A stretch of 64,000 nt of DNA. Source: Marinobacter orientalis (GTDB lineage Bacteria; Pseudomonadota; Gammaproteobacteria; Pseudomonadales; Oleiphilaceae). The DNA is taken from assembly GCF_004792665.1 (NCBI RefSeq), contig NZ_SRZX01000004.1:124001-188000 (forward strand). Reading direction: 5' to 3'. The position numbers were made by a program, and so were the translations under genes. Positions 7,593-18,736 of this stretch are shown here, one piece after another. The number at the start of each line of letters is the position of its first letter. The stretch's first letter is position 1. The notes beneath the pieces are model-generated. The model was given only the letters and a program-made list of their open reading frames with translations. It searched no databases and was not told the origin of the DNA.

Positions 7593-8780
7593 ATGGAAGA
7601 AACGATACTCGTCATTAATTGTGGCAGTTCATCACTCAAAATTGCACTGTTTGACGGACAGCTGAACAAGGTATCCAGTGGCCTGGCTGAACGTCTTGGC
7701 AAAGATGACGCCTTTGCCACGGTCAAAGGCCGCGAGGAACGGATTGACCTTAGTGCCGGAGCCGGCCATAAGGAGGCGCTGAACGCACTTGTTAATGTCT
7801 GGCAGGACTGCGGGCTGCTTGATGAAACACCCGCTGCCATTGGGCATCGGGTCGTCCATGGCGGCGAAACCTTTCGTGAAGCGGCACCCATCAATGATGA
7901 CGCACTCGCTGCAATAAAAAACTGCGCGAGCCTGGCGCCGCTCCACAACCCGGTTAACCTGACAGGAATCGAGGCAACCACAGCCCTGTTTCCGGACGTT
8001 CCCCAGGTCGCGGTATTCGATACCGCCTTCCACCATACGCTGCCGCCGAAAGCCTATCTTTACGCCCTCCCCAGGCAGCTGTACAACGACTGGGGTATTC
8101 GGCGCTATGGCTTCCATGGCACCAGCCATCAGTTTATGTTGACTGAGACAGCCCGCATTCTGGGCAAAACCCCCGCCACCACATCCATTATCTCCGCTCA
8201 CTTGGGCAATGGCTGCAGTATCACCGCCATTCGTGACGGCAACAGTGTTGATACCAGTATGGGGCTGACACCTCTGGAGGGGCTCGTGATGGGCACTCGC
8301 AGTGGCGATGTAGACCCCGGCCTGTTTGATTTTCTTGCCAACAAGGACATGAACGCAGAGCAGGTTCACCGTATGCTGAACAAAGAGAGTGGCCTGCTGG
8401 GATTGTCGGGCCAGACCAATGACATGCGGGCCCTGTGCGAACTGGCAGATCACGGCCATGAACCCTCGCAGACTGCCATTGATGTCTTCTGCTTCCGCCT
8501 CGCACGATACGTAGGAGCCATGATGGCCTCCCTGGCGCATCTCGATGCCCTCGTCTTCACAGGAGGGATCGGCGAAAACAGCAGTCTGGTGCGGAAAAGG
8601 ACACTGGAGCACCTCGGTCTGTTCGGATTCACCGTCGATGGCGAGCTGAACAACCATCACGGCAACATCAGTAATGGACAGATTGAAGGGGCAGACAGCC
8701 GCTTCCGTGTTCTGGTCATACCGACCAATGAAGAACTTGTGATAGCCAGGGAAGCGCTGGTGGCCTCCCGGAATGGCTGA
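7593..8780 (+). CDS. ackA: Acetate kinase
   Basis: The enzyme interconverts acetyl phosphate + ADP and acetate + ATP. The start at ATG 7593 gives 395 residues beginning MEETILVINCGSSSLKIALF. The in-frame upstream extension overlaps the GGDEF/EAL gene and is rejected. Family signatures are present: VINCGSSSLK, HRVVHGG, VFDTAFHHTLP, RYGFHGTSHQ, AHLGNGCS, TGGIGENS and the C-terminal IPTNEELVIAREAL. pta follows 30 bp downstream, the usual operon for acetate overflow and acetyl-phosphate formation. Confidence 0.97.
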   Translation: MEETILVINCGSSSLKIALFDGQLNKVSSGLAERLGKDDAFATVKGREERIDLSAGAGHKEALNALVNVWQDCGLLDETPAAIGHRVVHGGETFREAAPINDDALAAIKNCASLAPLHNPVNLTGIEATTALFPDVPQVAVFDTAFHHTLPPKAYLYALPRQLYNDWGIRRYGFHGTSHQFMLTETARILGKTPATTSIISAHLGNGCSITAIRDGNSVDTSMGLTPLEGLVMGTRSGDVDPGLFDFLANKDMNAEQVHRMLNKESGLLGLSGQTNDMRALCELADHGHEPSQTAIDVFCFRLARYVGAMMASLAHLDALVFTGGIGENSSLVRKRTLEHLGLFGFTVDGELNNHHGNISNGQIEGADSRFRVLVIPTNEELVIAREALVASRNG

Positions 8781-8810
8781 ATAACGACGAATCAACGCAG
8801 GAAGCCATCC

Positions 8811-10964
8811 ATGGCAAAAAGTCTTTTTATTGCGCCAACAGCCCTCAACTCCGGGTTAACGTCGGTCTGCCTGGGCATGCTCAGAGCACTTGAGCGAGTG
8901 GGGGTCAGCGTAGGGTTTTACAAACCGTTTCGCCAGTCAGTCTATGACGGTGAGGCCCACCATAACGGAGGGGAAGACAGCTCCGTGGCTTTTGTTCGGG
9001 CCCGTAGTCATCTCGAGCCTCCCGACCCGATGAGCCTGAAAGAAGCCCAGAACCTTCTCAATACCGGTAAGGACAACCAGCTCCTGGAAACCATCGTGGG
9101 CGAATATCAGAAAGTAGCCAGGACCGTTGATGTGGTTATTATCGAGGGTCTGGTACTGGACACAAAAGAAGCCTATATCGCAAGACTGAACATGGAGGTA
9201 GCCCGCAACCTGGGTTCCGAGGTTGTTCTGGTCAGTACTCCGGGCACTACCGATCCACAAAGTCTCGACGAGGAACTGGAGTTCTACGCCCGACTGTTCT
9301 CGAGTCCGTCGGATCCGGACGTGATCGGCGTGGTTCTCAACAAGGTTGGCGAACCCGAGAGATCTGAATTCACGCCCTGGGTAAATTCCAGAGTCCCAAC
9401 GGAAACGGTTGATTATGACCAGGCCTGTAGCGTTTTCAGGGACGGCCAGTACCGGCTGCTTGCTGTCATTCCCTGGCAACCGGAGCTGATGGCGCCACGG
9501 GTTTCGGACATTGTCCGTGAAATGGACTCGGAAGTACTCCACGAAGGGGAAATGCACACCCGCCGTGTCCAGAAAGTGACCGTCAGTGCCCGCACTATTC
9601 GCAATATGATAGACACCCTGAAACCGGGCACCCTCATGGTGACGCCGGGAGACCGGGAGGACATTATGGTAACCACTGCGGTTGCAGCACTTAATGGCGT
9701 CCCGCTCGCCGGCATCATGCTGACAGGCGGGCTTATGCCCGACGACAGAGTAATCGAACTCTGCAGCCGGGCACTGGAAACGGGGCTGCCCGTCATGAGA
9801 ACGAAAACCAATACCTACGAAACGGCTCACCGCCTCGCCAGTCTTTCGCCCGCCATCCCTGCGGATGATCCGGACCGGATTGAAAAAGCCATGGAGGCAG
9901 TTGCTACCCGCATTGACGCCGAATGGCTCAGAGAACACCTGAAGGTAGAACGCCAGCGCGGGCTATCGCCACCGGCTTTTCGCTATTTACTGTCGGAACG
10001 CGCCCGGGCCGCTGGCAAACGCATCGTCCTGCCGGAGGGCAATGAACCCCGTACGGTCCATGCGGCGATTATCTGCCACCAGCGCAATCTGGCTCACTGC
10101 ATAATGCTGGGTGACCGTAATGATATTGAAAATGTGGCCCGGTCCCAGGGCCTGGAATTGCCTGATGAAATGGAAATCATCGACCCTGCGGAGGTTCGCG
10201 AACACTATGTCGAGCCGATGGTGAAGCTTCGCAAACACAAGGGCCTGGCCCCGGATATGGCCAAAGCGATGCTGGAAGACAATGTGGTTCTGGGAACCAT
10301 GATGGTTGCCGAAGACAAGGCTGACGGGCTGGTATCGGGCGCTAACCACACCACCGCCAACACTGTGCGCCCGGCGCTGCAACTGATCAAGACCCACGAG
10401 CATGCAAAGGTGGTGTCTTCTGTTTTTTTCATGCTGCTACCGCAACAGGTTGTTGTCTATGGTGATTGCGCAATCAATCCGGATCCCGATGCAGAGGACC
10501 TGGCTGATATAGCAATTCAGAGCGCAGGTTCGGCGGAAGCGTTCGGTATTGAGCCGGTAGTGGCCATGATCAGCTACAGCACCGGCGAGTCGGGCAGTGG
10601 CGAGGACGTGGACAAAGTGCGGGAAGCCACCAGAATCGCACGGGAAAGGCGCCCTGATCTGATGATTGACGGCCCCCTGCAATACGACGCCGCAGCCATC
10701 GAAAGCGTTGCCAGAAGCAAGGCGCCCAACAGCAAGGTCGCCGGCAAGGCAACGGTCTTTATCTTCCCCGACCTTAATACAGGTAACACCACCTACAAAG
10801 CGGTTCAGCGCAGCGCCAACGTAGTGAGTATCGGCCCCATGCTTCAGGGCCTCAGGAAACCGGTTAACGACCTTTCCCGGGGAGCGACGGTGGAAGACAT
10901 CGTCTTTACCATTGCTCTCACCGCAGTACAGGCCAGGCAGGTGGAGGACGCAGGGTTGATCTGA
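8811..10964 (+). CDS. pta: Phosphate acetyltransferase (long, E. coli type)
   Basis: Converts acetyl-CoA and phosphate to acetyl phosphate and CoA. At 717 residues it is the long form: an N-terminal cobyrinic-synthase-like AAA_26 region (about 1-220, beginning KSLFIAPTALNSGLTSV), a DRTGG regulatory domain (about 225-340) and the catalytic PTA_PTB domain (about 390-710). The last includes VLPEGNEPRTVHAA, VSGANHTTANTVRPALQLI, SYSTGESGSG and IFPDLNTGNTTYKAVQ. Its end faces der across 24 bp with no clear terminator. Confidence 0.97.
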   Translation: MAKSLFIAPTALNSGLTSVCLGMLRALERVGVSVGFYKPFRQSVYDGEAHHNGGEDSSVAFVRARSHLEPPDPMSLKEAQNLLNTGKDNQLLETIVGEYQKVARTVDVVIIEGLVLDTKEAYIARLNMEVARNLGSEVVLVSTPGTTDPQSLDEELEFYARLFSSPSDPDVIGVVLNKVGEPERSEFTPWVNSRVPTETVDYDQACSVFRDGQYRLLAVIPWQPELMAPRVSDIVREMDSEVLHEGEMHTRRVQKVTVSARTIRNMIDTLKPGTLMVTPGDREDIMVTTAVAALNGVPLAGIMLTGGLMPDDRVIELCSRALETGLPVMRTKTNTYETAHRLASLSPAIPADDPDRIEKAMEAVATRIDAEWLREHLKVERQRGLSPPAFRYLLSERARAAGKRIVLPEGNEPRTVHAAIICHQRNLAHCIMLGDRNDIENVARSQGLELPDEMEIIDPAEVREHYVEPMVKLRKHKGLAPDMAKAMLEDNVVLGTMMVAEDKADGLVSGANHTTANTVRPALQLIKTHEHAKVVSSVFFMLLPQQVVVYGDCAINPDPDAEDLADIAIQSAGSAEAFGIEPVVAMISYSTGESGSGEDVDKVREATRIARERRPDLMIDGPLQYDAAAIESVARSKAPNSKVAGKATVFIFPDLNTGNTTYKAVQRSANVVSIGPMLQGLRKPVNDLSRGATVEDIVFTIALTAVQARQVEDAGLI

Positions 10965-10988
10965 AGCATCAGCCCTGCGCTGGCAGGA

Positions 10989-12413
10989 TCAGCGTTTCCT
11001 GCTCTTCATTCTCGCTTTCTTTTTCACCGGCCGGCCTTTCTTGAGGTCGTTGTCCTGCTTGACCTTCTGACGAGGGGTCAGCCGGCTGACCTTGTTGGCA
11101 AACGGATTCTCACTGGAACGGAATTCAAAGCGGATGGGTGAGCCGTTTACCTTCAGTACCTTGCGAAAGGTATTCTCCAGGTAGCGCTTGTAAGCGCCCG
11201 GTAACGCATCTGTCTGGTTGCCGTGCACCACGATTACCGGGGGGTTGGAGCCGCCCTGGTGGGCATAACGGAGCTTGATACGGCGCCCCTGCACCAGTGG
11301 CGGCTGATGCTGTGCGGTTGCATCCTGAAGAATGGCAGTAAGCCGGTTAGTGGGCCACTTGGCCATCGCGGATTCGTAGCAGTCATGAACCGAATCGTAC
11401 ATCACACCAACACCGGAGCCGTGCAGTGCGGAAATATAGTGCTTGTCGGCGTAATCGAGAAAATCCAGGCGACGCTGAACCTGCTCTTTCACCTTCGCCT
11501 TGTCTTCAGGGTCCATGCCATCCCATTTATTGATGGCGATGACCAGTGAGCGGCCCGCATCCAGAACAAAACCAATCAGGTGAAGATCCTGGTCCACCAG
11601 CCCTTCCCGGGCATCGATCACCAGGATAACCACATGGGCGTCGTCGATGGCCTGCAGTGTCTTGATAATGGAAAACTTTTCCACGGTCTCGCTGACGTTC
11701 TTGCGGCGGCGAACGCCTGCTGTATCGATCAGCGTGTACTGGTGATCCATACGCTCATAGGGGATGTAAATGCTGTCCCTGGTGGTGCCGGGCATGTCAA
11801 AGACCACAACCCGATCTTCGCCCAGCATGCGGTTAACCAGAGTGGATTTCCCCACATTGGGTCGACCGACGATCCCGATCCGGATACCCGGATACCGATC
11901 CGCCCTGTCCTGGGCTTCACGCTCTTCTTCCGAAGGCAGCAGTTCCTCAAGCATCGAACGGATGCCGCGGTTGTGAGAGGCTGCAATCAGAAAGGTCGAA
12001 GTGAATCCAAGGCCGTGAAAATCAGAGGCGGCAATGTCAGGGTCCTGACCGTCAGTCTTGTTGACGACCAGGTGTGCCCGCTTGCCGGTTTTGCGCAGAT
12101 GGTTGGCAATCAGTTCGTCACCGCCATTAAGCCCGGCTTTGCCGTCCACCAGGAACAGCACGATATCAGCCTCTTCAACCGCCTGCATGGAATGGCGGGC
12201 CATTTCTGCGTCAAGGCCTTCCTCGTTGCCAGTGAGGCCACCGGTATCAATTACAATAAACCGCTGGCCCTCGTAATCGCCCTCGCCGTATTTGCGGTCA
12301 CGGGTGAGGCCCGGAAAATCCGCTACAAGCGCATCCCGGGACCGCGTCATCTGGTTAAACAGTGTCGACTTGCCAACGTTGGGACGCCCGACAAGTGCAA
12401 TTACAGGGGTCAT
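10989..12413 (-). CDS. der: GTPase Der (EngA), 50S ribosome assembly
   Basis: A 474-residue protein with two tandem G domains. G1 motifs are [11 protein letters not shown] (about 8-18) and [11 protein letters not shown] (about 183-193). The switch motifs are DTGGLTG and DTAGVRRR, and the base motifs NKTDG and NKWDG. A C-terminal KH-like domain ends in a very basic tail ([17 protein letters not shown]). Der is needed for late 50S maturation. It is the last gene of the long minus-strand string, 62 bp after bamB, a common pairing in gammaproteobacteria. Confidence 0.97.
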   Translation of the reverse strand: MTPVIALVGRPNVGKSTLFNQMTRSRDALVADFPGLTRDRKYGEGDYEGQRFIVIDTGGLTGNEEGLDAEMARHSMQAVEEADIVLFLVDGKAGLNGGDELIANHLRKTGKRAHLVVNKTDGQDPDIAASDFHGLGFTSTFLIAASHNRGIRSMLEELLPSEEEREAQDRADRYPGIRIGIVGRPNVGKSTLVNRMLGEDRVVVFDMPGTTRDSIYIPYERMDHQYTLIDTAGVRRRKNVSETVEKFSIIKTLQAIDDAHVVILVIDAREGLVDQDLHLIGFVLDAGRSLVIAINKWDGMDPEDKAKVKEQVQRRLDFLDYADKHYISALHGSGVGVMYDSVHDCYESAMAKWPTNRLTAILQDATAQHQPPLVQGRRIKLRYAHQGGSNPPVIVVHGNQTDALPGAYKRYLENTFRKVLKVNGSPIRFEFRSSENPFANKVSRLTPRQKVKQDNDLKKGRPVKKKARMKSRKR

Positions 12414-12475
12414 AATCTTTCGCTACACAGTGAACAGGGCCGGCGCTTCACAGCGATACGGCCGGAAAGGAACGC

Positions 12476-13648
12476 TCAGTCGCGCTCCGGTAATTTAAGA
12501 ACAGACATCTTACCGCTATTGCCGTAAACCAGCAGGTTTCCATTCTGCAGGCGCTGGAAAGGCACCCGCAATCCTTCGTCGTCAAACTCCCGCTGGCCCT
12601 CGAGGCTACCGTCCTCCAGTGACATCATATGGATGTAACCTTCATAATCTCCAACCAGCAGATAATCGCCGTAGACAACCGGTTGCGTGGGCTGACGCCA
12701 GGAGAGCTTATCCTGAACCCACAATTCGCGACGGTCAGAGCCGCGATAGGCGGTAATGTTACCATCGGCTCCGGCTATGAAAATGTTGCCGCTGCCTATC
12801 ATGGGAGATTGCAGGCTGGATTCCTTACGGCTCCATATTTCCTGGCCACTCTGCAGGTCCACCAGGGCCAGCTTGCCCTGATAACCAACCACCATGGCCG
12901 CGCTTTCCAGAATCAGCGGCTCTCCGGCAACATCCACCAGTCTTTCCAGCTCTGTGCGCCCCTGGGGTTGACCCACTTCATACTGCCACACAGGTTGCCC
13001 GGTCTCAGTGGAAATCGCCATCAGCTTGCCGTTGGACAGTGACGCCAGCACCAGATCCGCACCTACCAGCGGTGATGCCGCCGCGCGAATGGACAGGACC
13101 GGTACATCACTGTCGTATTGCCAGGCCTTTTCGCCACCATTGACATCGAACGCCAGTACTTTACCGTCAATCGTCTGTGCCACTACAAGGCGGCCGTTTG
13201 ACTGCGGAGAAGCCACCGCCTCGTTTGGCAGGGACTGCTCCCATAACTCGGTGCCGTCCTGCCGCGACAGAGCTTTCAGCTGCGCATCGCGGGTAACCAG
13301 ATACAGGTTGCCCTGGTCCCCGCCAACTCCGGCACTGATGTCCTCGTCGAGATCCTGATACCAGACCACCTCTCCATTTTCCGGCCTGACAGCCCAGATT
13401 TCACCTTCAGCCGAGGCGGCGTAGAGGATATCGCCGGCATTCAGTGGTGCCAGGTAAAGGAAGTTGTCATCGTGCCCCTCCCCCACGTACATGGTCCACA
13501 CAGTTTCGAGCTCAACGGAGGCGGAAATTTCAGGCACCGGCGCTGGCTGCTCATAAGTATCCGTGGCACTGCAGCCGGCAAGCAGTGCGATCACCAGCAG
13601 GACGATCAATGGTGCGGGACGCATTTGCCCTTTAAACACCAGGGGCAT
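12476..13648 (-). CDS. bamB: Outer-membrane assembly lipoprotein BamB
   Basis: A 390-residue PQQ-type beta-propeller lipoprotein of the BAM complex. The signal peptide ends in the lipobox LLAGC with Cys26. Repeated W-x-Y / G-x-x-x-A-x-D propeller blades follow (for example NGEVVWYQDL, DGTELWEQSL, GGEKAWQYDS, TGQPVWQYEV). The ATG at 13648 overlaps the TGA of the upstream yfgM-like gene. An internal Met at 13624 would give a more typical signal peptide, so the true start is one of these two. Confidence 0.94.
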   Translation of the reverse strand: MPLVFKGQMRPAPLIVLLVIALLAGCSATDTYEQPAPVPEISASVELETVWTMYVGEGHDDNFLYLAPLNAGDILYAASAEGEIWAVRPENGEVVWYQDLDEDISAGVGGDQGNLYLVTRDAQLKALSRQDGTELWEQSLPNEAVASPQSNGRLVVAQTIDGKVLAFDVNGGEKAWQYDSDVPVLSIRAAASPLVGADLVLASLSNGKLMAISTETGQPVWQYEVGQPQGRTELERLVDVAGEPLILESAAMVVGYQGKLALVDLQSGQEIWSRKESSLQSPMIGSGNIFIAGADGNITAYRGSDRRELWVQDKLSWRQPTQPVVYGDYLLVGDYEGYIHMMSLEDGSLEGQREFDDEGLRVPFQRLQNGNLLVYGNSGKMSVLKLPERD

Positions 13649-14304
13649 CAGTCTCCCTCCCCTACACCAAGATCCGAGAGCTTGAGCTCAAGAATACCGC
13701 TACGCCCCTGCTGATTCTGATCTCTCGCCGCCAGGTAGGCGTCACGGGCAGCGTCACGATTACCCTGTGCCAGCAGGATATCGCCTTTCAGCTCTGAGAA
13801 AATGGCGCTGAAACTACCGGTATCGTCCACGCTCTCAATGGTGTTGAGAGCGACGTCATACTGCTCGGCACCAAACTGGGCCCGGGCCAGCCGGTTACGG
13901 ATCACCAGCGCCAGGGCGCCGGATTCTTCCGCATTCTCGCGGGCCCAGGTAAGGGACTCGATGGCAGCTTCCGGGTCATCCTGGTCCATCATCTGTTGCC
14001 GGGCCAGCATCAGCATGCCATAGATGGCAAATGCGCTGTCACTGTATTCCTCACGCAGGTTCTGGGCCACGTAGGCAACTGTCTCGGCGCGGTTTTCATC
14101 GCTCTCATCGCTGTAGGCGTTGATCAGGTCGGCAAACTGCGAAGCGGCTTCGGTGCGCTGCTGCATCTGATGGTTCTGCCAGGCCTGCCAACCAAATACG
14201 ATAGCCAGTGCCGCGGCGATACCGATCAGGAGCGAGCTGCCGTTTTTCTTCCACCAGTCCTTGATTGCCTGGACCGTTTCTTCCTCAGTGCGAACTTCAG
14301 CCAT
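13648..14304 (-). CDS. yfgM: YfgM-type membrane-anchored TPR protein
   Basis: The 218-residue protein has a cytoplasmic N-terminus (AEVRTEEETVQAIKDWWKKNG), one membrane span (about 21-40, LLIGIAAALAIVFGW) and a periplasmic helical TPR-like region. YfgM is an ancillary SecYEG/periplasmic chaperone partner encoded next to bamB and hisS in gammaproteobacteria. Here it lies between them and its stop overlaps the bamB start, indicating translational coupling. Confidence 0.88.
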   Translation of the reverse strand: MAEVRTEEETVQAIKDWWKKNGSSLLIGIAAALAIVFGWQAWQNHQMQQRTEAASQFADLINAYSDESDENRAETVAYVAQNLREEYSDSAFAIYGMLMLARQQMMDQDDPEAAIESLTWARENAEESGALALVIRNRLARAQFGAEQYDVALNTIESVDDTGSFSAIFSELKGDILLAQGNRDAARDAYLAARDQNQQGRSGILELKLSDLGVGEGD

Positions 14305-14355
14305 GATGACTCCTGTAATTGATGATTATTGTGCCTGCAGCCTGTCGGCCCGCCA

Positions 14356-15636
14356 TCAGCGGCCCAGCAATTCTTCCAGTATGCCCGCGAGTTCGGCCCG
14401 GGCAATATCCTGTTGTGATTCATCCGACCGCAACGGCTTGAGTGCCACTGAGTCGTTGGCCAGTTCGTTTTCGCCAAGAATGATGGCGTAACGTGCGCCG
14501 CTGCGATCTGCCTTTTTCATCTGGCTCTTGAAGCTGCCACCGCCACAATGGCTCATTATCCGGGCGCCCGGCAAGGCAGAACGCAGTGACTCGCCAAGTG
14601 ACAGTGCGGGTGCCACCGCAGCCTCTCCCATCGCAGTAACATACACATCCACATTGCCGTTGGCACTGGCCGGAACCAGGCTGAGAGTTTCCAGCAACAG
14701 AATCAGCCGTTCAAGGCCCATGGCAAACCCCACAGCGCAGGTGGGTTTGCCACCCAATTGCTCAACCAGCCCGTCGTATCGGCCACCGGCGCATACGGTA
14801 CCCTGTGCGCCAAGGCTGTCGGTGATCCACTCGAAGACGGTTTTGCCATAGTAGTCAAGCCCACGCACCAGGCGCGGGTTCACCGTGTAATCGACACCGG
14901 CGGCATCCAGCAATGAGCGAAGCTCGCGGAAGTGCTCCACTGACTCATGATCGAGATAGTCATCCAGCTTTGGCGCATCCGCCAGAACCTGCTGGGTTCC
15001 AGGGTGCTTGCTGTCCAGGATACGCAGGGGATTGGTGGCCAGGCGGCGCTGGCTGTCATCATCCAGCTGATCCCGATAACCGGACAGATAGGCCACCAGA
15101 GCCTCCCGGTATTCACGGCGCGCCGCCGAGGTACCGATGGAATTGATTTCCAGGCGGGTATGTTCGCTCAGCCCGAGCTCACGCCAGAGACGGGCCGTCA
15201 GCACAAGCAGTTCGGCATCGATATCAGGGCCGTTCATTCCGAAACATTCCACGCCGATCTGGTGAAACTGGCGGTAGCGACCTTTCTGCGGGCGTTCGTG
15301 ACGGAACATGGGGCCTGTATACCACAGGCGGCGGGTCTGGTTGAATAGCAGGCCATGCTCTTCAGCAGCGCGAACACAGCCGGCAGTGCCCTCCGGGCGC
15401 AGAGTCAGGCTGTCGCCATTGCGGTCCTCGAAGGTATACATTTCCTTCTCGACAATATCCGTTACTTCGCCAATGGACCGCTTGAACAGGTCTGTCTGTT
15501 CTACCACTGGCATGCGGATTTCCTGGTAACCGTATTGCGAAAGCACCCGCCTGACTGTGTCTTCGACAAACTGCCATACCGGCGTCTGTTCTGGCAGGAT
15601 ATCGTTCATCCCGCGGATTGCCTGGATCTTAGCCAA
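14356..15636 (-). CDS. hisS: Histidyl-tRNA synthetase
   Basis: Class II synthetase of 426 residues that charges tRNA-His. The N-terminus [21 protein letters not shown] is diagnostic. Motif 2 includes [23 protein letters not shown], the HisA motifs are [15 protein letters not shown] and [15 protein letters not shown], and motif 3 is [13 protein letters not shown]-terminal anticodon-binding domain follows (about 330-426). It sits 40 bp after ispG. Confidence 0.97.
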   Translation of the reverse strand: MAKIQAIRGMNDILPEQTPVWQFVEDTVRRVLSQYGYQEIRMPVVEQTDLFKRSIGEVTDIVEKEMYTFEDRNGDSLTLRPEGTAGCVRAAEEHGLLFNQTRRLWYTGPMFRHERPQKGRYRQFHQIGVECFGMNGPDIDAELLVLTARLWRELGLSEHTRLEINSIGTSAARREYREALVAYLSGYRDQLDDDSQRRLATNPLRILDSKHPGTQQVLADAPKLDDYLDHESVEHFRELRSLLDAAGVDYTVNPRLVRGLDYYGKTVFEWITDSLGAQGTVCAGGRYDGLVEQLGGKPTCAVGFAMGLERLILLLETLSLVPASANGNVDVYVTAMGEAAVAPALSLGESLRSALPGARIMSHCGGGSFKSQMKKADRSGARYAIILGENELANDSVALKPLRSDESQQDIARAELAGILEELLGR

Positions 15637-15676
15637 GTTACTACCTTTTCTGTTTCAGTGATTTGACGACCAGCAC

Positions 15677-16795
15677 TCAGTCAGTCGAGCGGGTAATGAT
15701 CGCGTCTTCCTTTTCCTTGCGACGGGCGACTTCCTCGCGGATCAGTCGTTCCAGATCCTCGGTCAGGTTGGCATTATCGAGTTTCTGGTTGGGCTTGCCC
15801 GACATGTAGAACAGATTCTTCGGGCTACCACCGGTGAGACCGAGATCCGCCACCTTGGCCTCGCCCGGACCGTTAACAATACAACCGATAATGGCCACAT
15901 CCAGCGGCTCGTTCACATCTTCCAGGCGGGCCTCAAGGTCATTCATGGTCTGGATAACATCGAAATTCTGGCGCGAACAGCTTGGGCAAGCCACAAAGTT
16001 TATACCGCGGCTGCGCAGACGAAGGCTTTTGAGTATATCGAATCCGACCTTGATCTCCTGAACCGGATCTGCCGCAAGGGACACCCGGATGGTGTCGCCA
16101 ATACCGTCCATCAACAACATGCCCAGGCCAATCGATGACTTCACGGTACCGGAACGAAACCCCCCTGCCTCGGTGATGCCCAGATGCAGTGGCTGGTCGA
16201 TCTGCGCTGCAATCTGGCGGTATGCCGCCACCGTCATGAAAACTTCAGAGGCCTTGAGGCTGACCTTGAAGTTCTGGAAATCGTGTTTGTCGAGAATATC
16301 GATATGGCGCATGGCCGATTCCACCAGTGCCTCTGGTGTAGGCTCGCCGTATTTGCGCTGCAGGGCTTTTTCCAGCGAACCGGCATTGACCCCGATTCGA
16401 ATCGGAATATTCCTGTCCCGGGCGGCGCTGATAACCGCACTGACACGATCATCCCGTCCGATATTTCCCGGGTTGATCCGAAGGCAGTCAACACCAAGCT
16501 CCGCCACCCTCAGGGCAATACGGTGGTCAAAGTGGATGTCCGCCACCAGAGGCACCGATACCAGGGAGCGGATTTTACCAAAGGCCTCGGCAGCGTCCAT
16601 GGTCGGCACCGATACCCGGACGATATCGGCACCCGCTTCCTGGAGCGCCCGGATCTGGCCCACCGTAGCATCCACGTCGCAGGTATTGGTGTTGGTCATG
16701 CTCTGAACGGCAATCGGAGCGTCCCCACCAACGGGAACATCACCCACCATTATCTGGCGGGATTTACGTCTTTTGATAGGAGATTCGTGATTCAT
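15677..16795 (-). CDS. ispG: 4-hydroxy-3-methylbut-2-en-1-yl diphosphate synthase (flavodoxin)
   Basis: The penultimate enzyme of the MEP isoprenoid pathway, a [4Fe-4S] protein. From the Met at 16795 ([20 protein letters not shown]) it has 372 residues; a start three codons earlier is possible. Cluster cysteines appear in [11 protein letters not shown] and [12 protein letters not shown]. The TIM-barrel region contains [13 protein letters not shown] and [13 protein letters not shown]. It lies between rodZ and hisS as in Pseudomonas. Confidence 0.96.
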   Translation of the reverse strand: MNHESPIKRRKSRQIMVGDVPVGGDAPIAVQSMTNTNTCDVDATVGQIRALQEAGADIVRVSVPTMDAAEAFGKIRSLVSVPLVADIHFDHRIALRVAELGVDCLRINPGNIGRDDRVSAVISAARDRNIPIRIGVNAGSLEKALQRKYGEPTPEALVESAMRHIDILDKHDFQNFKVSLKASEVFMTVAAYRQIAAQIDQPLHLGITEAGGFRSGTVKSSIGLGMLLMDGIGDTIRVSLAADPVQEIKVGFDILKSLRLRSRGINFVACPSCSRQNFDVIQTMNDLEARLEDVNEPLDVAIIGCIVNGPGEAKVADLGLTGGSPKNLFYMSGKPNQKLDNANLTEDLERLIREEVARRKEKEDAIITRSTD

Positions 16796-16827
16796 AGCTG
16801 CCAACCGGAAAAGTGTGTTCGTAACTA

Positions 16828-17895
16828 TCAGATATCCAGCGAAAATTCTGCGCGGTTATTGAAAGCCCTGAATTCGGATATATCCACGGCTTCCCCATCG
16901 AAGCGAATGGACTCGACAGCATCAACAGCGCCAACAATCACCTCAATCGGCACTCTGCCGGAAACCTCGACGCGATCACCATCCCGCTGCAAAGACCCCA
17001 GCAGACGATTGCCAGCGGAGTCCGTCACCTGAACCCAGCACTCACCGCTGAACGTCATTTCCAGTCGGGCGTTTCCCACTGCCGCGTCCGGCCGCGCGCT
17101 TTCCTCGAATGCTGGTTCCTGAGTAATGGTGACCACCGGTACACGGCTCTCGTCAATGTCGCCTGTTGGTTCTGAAGCCTGTTCCCCCACAGGCCTGGCG
17201 GCCTCACCGGAATCGCTGTCTGCAACCAGAGGAATTTCACTCTGTCCGTTCATCGGTGCCGGTATACCGCCGTCTTCGACAGCCAGCTCGTCGCTGCCCG
17301 GCTCAACCTCCGTCCGCAGCGGTTTCGCGACATCGCCGTTTTCTCCGCTAGAACCACCGACGGCGCCTGAAGCATCGCTGACGTCAGTCTCGGACTGCGC
17401 TGGCTCAACCGACTCTTCAACCGACTCTGATGGCATGTCGGAGGTACCCGGCTCTTCGGGTGCAACGGTCATACCGCTGTTATCCAGAAAACGAAGACCC
17501 ACAAATACGGCAATGGCAATAACAAGAACAAAAAACAGCAGCTTTGCAATATGGCGCTTCTGGCGCCTACGGCGCTCAATATCAACCAGCGGATTCAGCT
17601 CTTCCGCCTGCGCCTTTCTTTCCCGCAGTGGTTCAAGCTCCTTGTCCAGTGTCGCAATAAGGCTGTCCGGGTCGAGGCCAACCTGCCGCGCATAAATTCT
17701 GACATATCCCTTCAGGAACAGTTCACTGTCGATCTGTTCGTAAGCGCCATCCTCGATGGCATGTATGACTGCCGGACGCAGGTGTTGCGCATCAGCCACG
17801 GCCGAGACACTCAGCCCCTTCTGTTCCCGTGCGCGCCGCAGTTGCTGCCCTGCGGGTTCATTCACCACTGGCTGTTGTGTGTCATCACTGTCCAT
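16828..17895 (-). CDS. rodZ: Cytoskeletal cell-shape protein RodZ
   Basis: A 355-residue bitopic membrane protein. The N-terminal HTH_25 domain (about 15-95, [21 protein letters not shown] and [20 protein letters not shown]) binds MreB in other species. A basic RRRRQKRH precedes one TM helix (about 117-138). A long acidic Ser/Glu/Pro-rich linker is followed by a C-terminal DUF4115 domain (about 275-355). Its start overlaps the pilF stop by 11 bp. Confidence 0.92.
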   Translation of the reverse strand: MDSDDTQQPVVNEPAGQQLRRAREQKGLSVSAVADAQHLRPAVIHAIEDGAYEQIDSELFLKGYVRIYARQVGLDPDSLIATLDKELEPLRERKAQAEELNPLVDIERRRRQKRHIAKLLFFVLVIAIAVFVGLRFLDNSGMTVAPEEPGTSDMPSESVEESVEPAQSETDVSDASGAVGGSSGENGDVAKPLRTEVEPGSDELAVEDGGIPAPMNGQSEIPLVADSDSGEAARPVGEQASEPTGDIDESRVPVVTITQEPAFEESARPDAAVGNARLEMTFSGECWVQVTDSAGNRLLGSLQRDGDRVEVSGRVPIEVIVGAVDAVESIRFDGEAVDISEFRAFNNRAEFSLDI

Positions 17896-18691
17896 TTGAC
17901 GTCATCACCCTGTATTGTTGGTATTCGACAGAGTTCGGAAAGTTGTTCTTCAGCTGCAGTCCCAGACTCGATGCCAGATTCCGGTCACCGAAGTGGCGGG
18001 CAATGCGAATGCCTGTATACAGGCTTTCCGGAGAATGGCGAAGGTTCCGGTTTCGCTGCATCAGATTGGTCAGACGGCTGTAATAGCGAGCAGCAGCCTC
18101 ATATTCGCCGCTCTCCACCAGCGTGCGCGACAGCGCAAGCAACGATCTGGCGTCGCCACGGGATAATTCGACGGCCCGTCGATACGCCGTTACAGCGCCA
18201 TCAAGATTGCCCAATCGCTCTTCAGTCAGGCCAAGATTGAAAAAAACCGATCCACGCTCAGGGTAGTCAGTATCCCGCGAAGCGGCCAGGAACTGGTCAC
18301 GAGCCTCTTCAAATCGCCGCTCCCGATACAGATAGGCGCCATAATAAACCCGTCCACGGGTGTAGTCGGGATCGCTGTCCAGGGCATCTTTGAATGCTCG
18401 CTCTGCCAGTTCCGGTTCACCCTCTGACTGGTAGACCAGGCCCTTCGCGGCAAGAGCACCCGGGTTTTCCGGCGAAAGCTCGAGAGCGCGGTCAATGTGG
18501 TTTCTGGCGCGGTCTATGTTGTCCTGGCCAATATAGGCTGTCGCCAGCTGAACGTAGTTCTTTACTGCTTTCTCACGATCGGCTTCGCGGGCGAATCGGC
18601 TATCGGTTTTGGTCACACAGCCTGTGACAAAGATTGCCAGTAATACCATGGCAAATGCAGCCCGTACCCTGTTTACCGGTTCAGATGTCAC
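17885..18691 (-). CDS. pilF: Type IV pilus biogenesis lipoprotein PilF (PilW)
   Basis: A TPR lipoprotein of 268 residues. The signal peptide ends with the lipobox VTGC (about residues 22-25). Five to six TPR units follow (for example AYIGQDNIDRARNHIDRALELSPENPGA split across two helices). PilF pilots the PilQ secretin to the outer membrane. The gene order rlmN-pilF-rodZ is the standard one in Pseudomonas and relatives. Confidence 0.92.
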   Translation of the reverse strand: MTSEPVNRVRAAFAMVLLAIFVTGCVTKTDSRFAREADREKAVKNYVQLATAYIGQDNIDRARNHIDRALELSPENPGALAAKGLVYQSEGEPELAERAFKDALDSDPDYTRGRVYYGAYLYRERRFEEARDQFLAASRDTDYPERGSVFFNLGLTEERLGNLDGAVTAYRRAVELSRGDARSLLALSRTLVESGEYEAAARYYSRLTNLMQRNRNLRHSPESLYTGIRIARHFGDRNLASSLGLQLKNNFPNSVEYQQYRVMTSNGQ

Positions 18692-18736
18692 AATGGATAA
18701 TTCCTCTTGTATTCAGGGGCGAAACCTCACCCGGAC